DNA of 64,000 bases from Megalobrama amblycephala. Its lineage: Eukaryota > Chordata > Actinopteri > Cypriniformes > Xenocyprididae. This document shows positions 56,773 to 64,000 of the stretch, piece by piece; the stretch's first letter is position 1; the number at the start of each line of letters is the position of its first letter. The DNA lies in NCBI RefSeq assembly GCF_018812025.1, contig NC_063061.1, forward strand, positions 7,482,711 through 7,546,710. Direction: 5' to 3'. The position numbers and the translations under genes are program-made. The notes beneath the pieces are model-generated. The model ran no database searches. It had not been told where the DNA came from and saw only the letters and a program-made list of their open reading frames with translations.

Positions 56773-57440
56773 CAATGTTCCCTCTAATATTTTTTCTCAC
56801 TGAGCAAAACTTTTCTCTGTTGAGCTGCACATTTTGGCCACCTGAGCAAAAACATACTTTATATCAGACCTGTACAATGAACGTAAACGCACAAACAAAA
56901 ATAGTTTTATCATGCAACTGTAACATTTAACTTGAATGTGCCGTTTCTATTTTATTTGACCCTTGATGTAACTTAGTGATTTATTAAATAATATGTTTGA
57001 AAACAAGCAGTTCAGTCACTAAATTATGCACATTTTAGGTTACTTGAGATTTTTCACATTGCTGTATTAACTGTACCAGTCTTTACCAAGAAATTCTATT
57101 ATAAAATCATTTCTGTCCTCCTGCAGGACAGTTCAGTTCTTTATAATAATATAATTATTGTGCAGTTACAATGATGGTTTGGGATAACCATAATGTGTTT
57201 TTGTACAGTCAATTATTAGCAACAGACAGTGTTAAACCATCAAAAATTACATGTTTATTGCTTATGAATTTCCCAGATTTTATATACCAGGAGGTTAAGA
57301 TTTTTCATGACAAGGAGCCCTAAACAATCCTCTTGTGAGATCAATTTTTTATTAGGCTTACATTATAATATAATAACATATAATATTTAAGTATTTAAAC
57401 TGATATACAGTATTATATCAGTTTAAATGCTTCCATTTGT

Positions 57441-57818
57441 GGTCCCACTTTACACTAAGTGGCCTTTAACTACTATGTACTTACATTTAAATTAATCATT
57501 TGATACAATGCACTTGTTGCGTACATACATGTTTCTACATTGTACTTATATTTTAAAAACACCTGCATGCAATTAGATCTGTAATTAATTTCTGTAATTA
57601 GCCTTACATTTATAATAAACACTGTTGACCCATCCCTTACACCTTACCCCTACCCTTAAACCTACCCATACCACCAGAGCTTTCCCTAACCTTACCCATA
57701 TCCCACCTCAATAGCAGCAAAAGTGTTTTGCAATTCAATATGAACCCAATAAGTACATTGTACTTATTTTTTGATGCACGTACATAGTAGTTAAGGCCAC
57801 TTAATATAAAGTGGGACC
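57441..57818. mobile_element. 378-bp MITE, TSD CCATTTGT
   Basis: Ends GGTCCCACTTTACACTAAGT and, inverted, GGTCCCACTTTATATTAAGT differ at two positions. The exact 8-bp duplication CCATTTGT lies at 57433-57440 and 57819-57826. TSD length fits hAT or a related 8-bp family. It is non-coding. Confidence 0.93.
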
Positions 57819-58338
57819 CCATTTGTTTTAATATATTATATAGTGAAAACAAACTGAAGCATTTAAACAGATCTGATAGCTAAATATTTTTAAGAAAAGT
57901 GAGCGTTAACTCTTTTATAGTTATCTAAACATCCCTGAAACCCACAGCACCACCACACACAAAAATATATTTAAACTGAGGTATATCACTGATGTATTTT
58001 GAGTTTGCAAGCTACACCTGTGCTGGGTGTGTGATTGTAAATGTCTCAGAGTTTTGTTAGCATTCTGTGCCCATCATACCGTTATTTCCACCACTTTTCA
58101 TTAAAACATGACGTTTTATTTCACATTTCTTTTCGTTTCGCGTTGCCTCTCGTGTTGAGGTATTTAGTCCGCCAAACATTACAGTATTCTTACCGCGACT
58201 GATTTGGCTCAGGGCCAGCCAGCTCACACGCGCTCAATCGTTCTCTTTCTATGAAACCTGTAAACCGCATTCACCGGTTCCAACTCTATAGCGACAATAA
58301 CTCTATAGCGGTTGTCCAGAGCACTGCAATTATTTCTC

Positions 58339-58800
58339 ATTTAAAGGTGCCCTCGAATCAAAAATTGAATTTTCCTTAGCATAGTTGAATAACAAGAGTT
58401 CAGTACATGGAAAAGACATGCACTGAGTTTCAAACCCCATTGTTCTCTGTTTAAAATACATCCGGAGAACGGCAATTAACATAACACCGACTTTACGTAA
58501 CAGTGGGGACTCCGCCCCCAATATTTGCATATGCCATGCGCACGGAACGCCCAGCAATCATCGGAAGTTCTGCAAGCAGAGTAGAAACAAGCCAAGGAAT
58601 AACAGCGAAAATGGCAGATCATGCCAGGCTTGAAGGGGATGTGAAAACTTTTCATCCCTCCAGAAAAAAACTATCTGATGTTTATCATCCATCAACAATA
58701 ACTCAAAGTTGCGTGTCTGCCCACACCACGGACAGCTCCCTGGGACAATATCGGCCTCAGCGTGACACTGGGGTTAATAAATATTCCCGGCAGTAAGTAG
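58339..58800 (+). repeat. TTAA-type element left end (AGGTGCCCTCGAAT)
   Basis: TTTAAAGGTGCCCTCGAATC and the following sequence match a very common cyprinid TTAA element. A right end (inverse GGGCACCTTTAA) was not found, so it is truncated. A 97-codon open frame at 58503-58796 has no recognisable domain. Confidence 0.5.
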
Positions 58801-59793
58801 TGCTTCTGGCTGTAAAACTATTTCTGTTAAATGAAGCTTAGTGATAACAACATTAACGACCATGTACCCAGTTGTTTAAAAATGCTAACAGTAACAAATA
58901 GCAAAGTCCATAATTAACTGTCTTTGTTAAGTTATTGCCAATTCTCTTTTGTAAAATAACTATATTTAACCAACAACACATTACACCGCTTATGTTAGTT
59001 TATTTGCTGCTACAGATACACCTTCTACTAACTTTCTACACCGCCTTCATTTGACGTATTCAAATATTTTTATTTTTGAGAACTTACGATGCGTAACCTG
59101 TGGAAAAATATTTATAGGAAAGTTTTTGTTACTGCTAAATCGCATCGCATGAGTAGTAAACAGTTTTTTTGGAATGTCTTCTACTTTTTTGGTTGGCTAA
59201 ATAAATCAAATTTAAAATCATATCGTAAGTCAATATATTAGAAACAAATTTTCGTTCGTTGTTTAATATTGCAAAGGAAGGCTATCATTGTAAAACCATA
59301 CAGGACACATTATTACAATTATTTTTTTTTACAATGTAGCAAATACTGTAAGTTATAGTGTAAAGTTAACCTATATGCTTTTGAACTGTGAGAGAAAATA
59401 AAGCATTACACTCAGAAACGTTCTTTGGTTGTTCCTCTACATCTGTCTTCGTCAAGTCAAACATGAATACCAAAACTCTCCATCGTTCACGAAGTACAGA
59501 TTTGTTCGCTATCAGTGTGAGCTGGAAGGAGCCGAACAGTGAAACAGCCAATCAGAGCGGAGCACCATATTACTATTCATGATTCCAAATAAGGAAAAAC
59601 AGACCTTTTCATTCTAGGATGTGGATGGAGGCACTGGACAATTCTAAAAAAGCCACATCAGTAGATATCAGGGAACAATTTAAAATGTTTTTTCATACTC
59701 GTTTAAAATACTACAATCATTTTCATGTCTGTTCTCTGCGCGGCATTATATTTTCAGCGCGGCCGCGCACGCGCGCAGCTTAGAGGGAACACT

Positions 59794-60065
59794 CACTATC
59801 CATCCATCATAAACGCCACACGGCCTTATAAAGCTCAGATGTGTTTGTTTAAAAAAAATAGCCATAATTAACAAGTTATAAAGTAAAATAACAGGATGTT
59901 TATTAATATATCTCAGATTTTGTTTGAATAGGGAAGGCATCAGAAAGAATTACACTTTCTTCGAAAGTCATATACACCTAGCTTCATACTCGATCTCACT
60001 CACTGCCATTATAAAGCTGAGTAAATTAATATATCTCAGCTTCATATACACCTAGTAAATTGTAA
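59794..60065 (+). repeat. Foldback TTAA element, sister copy, right part
   Basis: This is the continuation of the element that starts at 56581. It shows rearranged pieces of the arms, and CATATACACCTAG appears twice. The terminal TTAA end is missing. Confidence 0.6.
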
Positions 60066-60099
60066 ATCATTTAAGAATATGCCAGCCCACTAGAGTTTT

Positions 60100-60290
60100 G
60101 AGCTATATGGAATACAGAGGAATCTTAAATTTTGTTTTTATCTATTTATTTATTTATTTATTTATATTTTTAAGCTTGTATTTTAATGTATTATTGATGT
60201 ATTTGTCTGTCTTGTATGTGGTGGTAAACTTTCATGCTTCAGAACAAATTGCCCGAAAGGGGGACAATAAAAGGGTACTAAACTAAACTA
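60100..60290 (+). repeat. (ATTT)n and LINE-like 3' tail
   Basis: An (ATTT)n run (60140-60165) is followed by GAACAAATTGCCCGAAAGGG, GGGACAATAAA and a short (ACTAA)n tail, which has the look of a fish LINE 3' end. No upstream LINE coding sequence adjoins it. Confidence 0.4.
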
Positions 60291-60673
60291 AGGGTACGTT
60301 TACACGACAATGATATGCTTAAAATTGGAGAGGTTTTTCCTTCGCGTTTTCCGCGTACAGATGAAACCATTGTCAAAATGATCCCAATTCACACAAATCC
60401 ATAAAAACGACTAAAAACGCTGTATTCTGCTGGCAGGCAATTAGTTGGCGATGAAACACTATAGTAATACGCATGTGCATGACGTCATCGTTTTCACAGA
60501 TTTGCGTTTTTGTTGTTTACACAGGAGACCTTTTAAAAACCTGGCACTTTGAAACCAGTTTTCAAAAGTTTGCATTTTCAGGCACCCAAAACGTTGTCAT
60601 GTAAATGAACAGTCAAAGCGCATTAAAAGTTTCATGTTTTTAGTTGAAAACAGTGTCGTGTAAACAGCCCCTT
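60291..60673. mobile_element. hAT-like MITE with GTTTACACGACA ends
   Basis: The left end GGGTACGTTTACACGACA and the inverted right end GGGGCTGTTTACACGACA match closely, and the sub-terminal AACTGGTTTCAAAG-type sequence is shared with known fish MITEs. An exact duplication could not be fixed. Confidence 0.7.
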
Positions 60674-61366
60674 AAGACACTTAACAGACACATAACTAGA
60701 GACAACTAGTAAACATGAATTCTGTGTATGTCTTAACAGTAACAAGTCTCCGAAGGAGAGCAGACAGAAACAAAGTGGGGGGAAGTGGGGCACTAAAACT
60801 ATGCATGAGATATAAAATATGTTTAAAATGAGGTGAAATATGGGCAGCATCACAGCAAGAGACTTCCAAGGATGCACCACACTTCTGTTTATTTGTAATT
60901 TACTAAACACTGTTACTAATAATATGAGCAGGGGAGGCTCTGGAAAAAATAAAAAGTGTGTCATAACAGCTACGGTAAGCCTAAAAAAATAAAATAAACT
61001 TAAATTTTATTACTACAAGCTCGAGTTGAATACCAGTTATAGTATGTAACAGCACTTCTCAAAGTCCGGACTCCGGTCCAGATCCGGACCCGGAGGGAAT
61101 TCAATCCGGACACGCCTCCATTTCGTATTTCAACAGCAGTAATTGTGTGTAAGGGATTAAAAATCTGGATTTCCTACTTTGATAAACGCATGTCAAAATC
61201 ATTTGTTTAGTGTTTTATGTCTTTTTGGAGATGGTCCGAAATTAAAGCGAAGGCGAGATATTTAAAGTTTTCCTCCGTGATTCAGTTGCCATGACACCCA
61301 GTGAGCATATACTTTTGATGTAATTGGACACAAGTCGCGCGACGCAGCGTTTGAATGGGTGTGGAG
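60674..61366. other. Mostly unassigned; one hAT-type end
   Basis: CAGCACTTCTCAAAGTCCGG at 61050 looks like another hAT terminus. No other structure was seen. Confidence 0.3.
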
Positions 61367-61427
61367 CAGTGGTTCTCAACCTGCGGTCCGTCACAAATGT
61401 AAATGCGGGCCGCGATATGCCGACCAC

Positions 61428-61475
<48 letters not shown>

Positions 61476-62470
61476 TAGCATACAATTTATTTTTGTTTTA
61501 AAATTTAAATTAAAGTGAATTAAATAAATATAAATGAGCTATAATGCTTGTCATATAAAATAATTTTGGTGAGCATTTATTATTTTCAGACATCAGGCAA
61601 TGTAGGCTAATGACGCAATCACTCAGTTAACGAAACAAACACAAGTGCGCGCTTAGGAAGAATTCAAACAGTAGCCATTAATTTTGTAAATTTAAGCCTC
61701 AAAATGGTCAAATTTGTTATTAAAGGAGAAAAGCTAAATGTGGAAGATAAAATGAAGGAACACATGCAAACAAGAAGAGTCGCAGCATCAGCAGTAAAGG
61801 TAAGAAGAATGGAAGAATCAGTTTGCTGTTAATGAGCGAGATGGGCAGCCTTCCTGTTTGCTCTGTAGTAAAGTAGGCCTACTTGACAAGCAAAACCTAC
61901 AATTTCAAAAGACTGAACTGTGAATTCGATGTGTTTGTTTGATGTATTTTAAATCAGTAAAAATAACCGCATCAGCGCACCCGCGGCTGGAATGAGCCCA
62001 ACTCTGCGCGCTCGCGGATCCGATGCTGCGCGAGGGATTGCGACATGACAGAATGCTTGATATCGTCAGAGATTGTAATTAGCCTACAGTGCGCTCAGTG
62101 TTGTTTGTAAAAAGAGCTGAGTAACATTTGCTTATTAAGGCGTTTATGTGATTGTTTGGTGACTATTGCGATGCTGTTGAAGAGTCATACAGAATTAAAT
62201 AGCAACTTAAACTGATGTATATACAGTTTGTGTGTTCATTGAGCATTACTGATTATTATTGTAAAGCTAATGTCAGTAAGTTCGTTTTTATTTGTTATTT
62301 ATTGTGTGCAACATCTTGGTATAATAATAGTAGGCTATTATCTGCTAATACCATAACATTAAATCTGATTGGTTTGCATTGGTGATGTCATATGTAAATT
62401 ATATGCGGACCGTGAGACTTGCACTTGGACCATTGTGCGGCCCACTGGGAAAAAAGTTTGAGAACCACTG
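61367..62470 (+). mobile_element. hAT element with CAGTGGTTCTCAA ends
   Basis: CAGTGGTTCTCAACCTGCGG starts at 61367 and the inverse (GAGAACCACTG) ends at 62470. This is the classic Charlie/Zaphod-type hAT terminus. The neighbouring octamers GTGTGGAG and GTATATAA do not match well, so the duplication has decayed. It includes an (AAT)n run at 61429-61471 and a transposase fragment. Confidence 0.82.
61703..61930 (+). pseudogene. hAT transposase N-terminal fragment
   Basis: An open stretch starts MVKFVIKGEKLNVEDKMKEH at 61704. A shifted frame from about 61805 reads EWKNQFAVNERDGQPSCLLC and SKVGLL, like the BED-type zinc finger that opens many hAT transposases. Only the first cysteine pair is present and the catalytic domain is absent, so it is an internally deleted remnant. 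Confidence 0.45.
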
Positions 62471-63097
62471 GTATATAATATACTGAATGAGATTTAATTT
62501 CTTCACTTTTATAAACAGGCAAAGATTTTTTGGGCAAAAATCTGAAGGAAGCTTCTGCATAGTCAACAACAGTTTTTTCACATCACAACATACACTTCAC
62601 ATCACAAAACTATGGAAATACTGTATATTTCTCTCCACAATAATGTTTGAAAAATGAAAATAAAGTATGACAGGGACTCAGAAACATGGGAGAGTAGAAT
62701 TCAATTGCAGACTTGGATATAATAAGGAAACAGGAACAGAACAGACCAACAAACTAGAAGTCCATATAACGAAACAAGAGCACAGCACCATTACAAAAGT
62801 TACATTTATAAGTAATCCAAACTACAAGTTTACTGTGGTTAAATGTTTACCAAGCCACACAAAACACTTGTTTGTGCTGCCACCATGAAATAATCTTGCC
62901 ATTTCTTGTTGACATTATGGACTTTAAAATCATACAAAACAAATCACAACTTATGTTTAGAGCTGTCTAGTGACTCATGAAATTAATCTGTGAACCAGAA
63001 GTCTTGAGCATCCTCCTTGGAAGAATACGCAAAGCATAATGGGTAATTTTGGTCTCTGTGAAAACCTTGAAAAATAATCAATAATGATACTGTACTT
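62471..63097. other. Unassigned stretch
   Basis: Nothing recognisable was seen. Confidence 0.3.
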
Positions 63098-63121
63098 CAG
63101 GGGTTTTCAACCTGTGGGGCG

Positions 63122-63550
63122 TTTGCCTGGAAAATCCAGCCTCACCACTGTACCAGCGGATGAGTCTGGTCGGCCATTGAATCAATTCGATTTCTAGGGC
63201 GGAGCAAATCCGAACAAACAGGAAGCGGAGTAAACCAATCAGAGAAGGGCGGATATGACGTTTGCAAAGCGACAAGAGAGTCAACAGCGAAAAGTAAATA
63301 ATTAATGTGTTTTTGGTCATTTAAAACTGAATTCACGGCTGAATAGAACAAACTCTCGGGTCTCGCGTGCGCAATCTTTGTTGATATTGAAGGGACTTTC
63401 GCCAGACTAGAGTGATGCTGTTTGTGTCACTGAAATAAACGAATCTGATTGCACGGTACGGTTTGGAGTTGACTCGAATCGCGACGGAGGGCAGACTGAC
63501 CAGACTGATATATCTTGTAGAAGATATATCAGTCTGGCCTTGCTAGGCAA
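63122..63550. mobile_element. 429-bp MITE, TSD GTGGGGCG, inside a hAT-type end
   Basis: The exact 8-bp repeat GTGGGGCG flanks the segment (63114-63121 and 63551-63558). Ends TTTGCCTGGAAAATCC and, inverted, TTGCCTAGCAAGGCC are similar. It lies 24 bp inside a CAGGGGTTTTCAACC hAT-like terminus that starts at 63098. A perfect hairpin sits near its right end. Confidence 0.72.
63500..63537. repeat. Perfect 17-bp hairpin with GTAG loop
   Basis: CCAGACTGATATATCTT at 63500-63516 is followed by GTAG and its exact inverse complement at 63521-63537. Confidence 0.95.
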
Positions 63551-63558
63551 GTGGGGCG

Positions 63559-64000
63559 TGCCCCCCTGTTCAAAAGTGAAAGTGAAATTCTCGAGTGATA
63601 CAGCTGTAAAAGTGAGATTTTACTAGCAAATCTTTAGTCATCCACTAGAGGGGGCAATTTGACTATTGTCCCAGCTGATCGTTGGCTATGGTTACAGCAG
63701 GTTTGGCGCAACTTAATTTGAGCAAAAACAACTAAAAACAAAATGGACTGGTGGCTTGTAAATTCAAGAATACCAGAGATGATCAAAACTAAGGTTAAAT
63801 TGAACGAAAAACAAGTTCAGTCGTCACTCTAAAGTCGGTAAGCTGTTCATATTTTTAATGTTTCAGTTTTTAACTAACCCTGTCTACACCGGACTCGATC
63901 AGCGTGATAAATCCCTGACAGTAAACTGATGCCTCGTTCTACCGGTATATTCCAAAGTGCCTGCGTTTCTTTTGACACAAAGGACAAATTGATTTGCAAC
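63559..64000. other. Unassigned right edge
   Basis: I see no gene or repeat boundary before the window ends. Confidence 0.3.

Larger units (their letters stand above)
56773..59793. mobile_element. 3-kb hAT-like element, ATGTTCCCTCTAA ends
   Basis: The left end CAATGTTCCCTCTAA and the inverted right end AGTGTTCCCTCTAAGCTGCG bound the segment. Flanking DNA belongs to one foldback element, so this is an insertion. No clean 8-bp duplication remains. It is non-coding and holds a MITE (57441-57818) and a TTAA-type element end (58339). Confidence 0.6.

Noticed and set aside
58503..58796. 97-codon frame MGTPPPIFAYAMRTERP as a possible small gene
   Set aside because: It overlaps a recognised high-copy TTAA element end, and no domain or splice context supports it.
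61242..61518. Ile- or Tyr-rich open frames near 61430
   Set aside because: They are translations of an AAT microsatellite inside a hAT element.

Overview
This window looks like repeat-dense, gene-poor chromosomal DNA from a teleost fish, most likely a cyprinid. The base composition is AT-rich with many TTTA, TTA and AT microsatellites. The repeats I recognise (an Angel-like TTAA MITE, a 5S-rRNA-derived SINE, long-TIR Tc1 elements, hAT MITEs, BEL/Pao and INT-before-RT Ty3 elements) are typical of zebrafish and carp relatives. I found no host protein-coding gene that I can name. No rRNA gene, functional tRNA gene or CRISPR array was seen. Species cannot be fixed from the sequence.

Region 1 (1-2375): an Angel-like palindromic MITE, then a minus-strand Ty3-type element reduced to part of gag plus one LTR. 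Its gag is cut by a hAT-like terminus.

Region 2 (2376-21060) is a stack of nested insertions. The base layer is an old plus-strand Ty3-like retrotransposon (called Gmr1-A here) whose parts can be followed across the insertions: gag, protease, integrase, reverse transcriptase, RNase H, 3' LTR. Integrase lies upstream of RT, as in the Gmr1 group. Into it went a BEL/Pao element (3777-12482, TSD GTTAC), a 251-bp hAT MITE (TSD CCTCAAAG), a 1.8-kb TIR element (TSD ATAT) and a TTAA-flanked piggyBac-like element. The BEL element carries a second copy of that TTAA element in its pol gene and a Tc1-like element in its 3' LTR. A solo LTR sits inside that TTAA copy, four layers deep. A sister Tc1-like copy sits inside the other TTAA element.

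Region 3 (21061-33577): hAT and TTAA elements, a LINE remnant, a 1.05-kb solo LTR, a DIRS-like remnant, a hAT-type transposase fragment, and a Tc1/mariner element (30981-33577) whose DD34E transposase is broken by one extra base and whose arm carries a 1-kb insertion.

Region 4 (33578-41330) contains the youngest and most complete element, Gmr1-B (34385-39726). It has two 540-bp LTRs identical by eye, a likely ATAT TSD, a PBS and a polypurine tract. One reading frame encodes gag, zinc knuckle, protease and the start of integrase. A second, shifted by one base, encodes integrase, RT and RNase H and runs about 100 codons into the 3' LTR. It interrupts an older LTR-like/ATT-rich repeat.

Region 5 (41331-64000) is a mosaic of short DNA transposons: a 791-bp TIR element, nested TTAA/hAT elements, hAT MITEs and foldback elements. 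It also holds a tRNA-like sequence, a 66-bp-period minisatellite that stays open on the minus strand, a 5S-derived SINE3-like element and a gag-like fragment. Stretches with nothing recognisable are listed as such. The genes here are all selfish-element genes; they do not form a host pathway.
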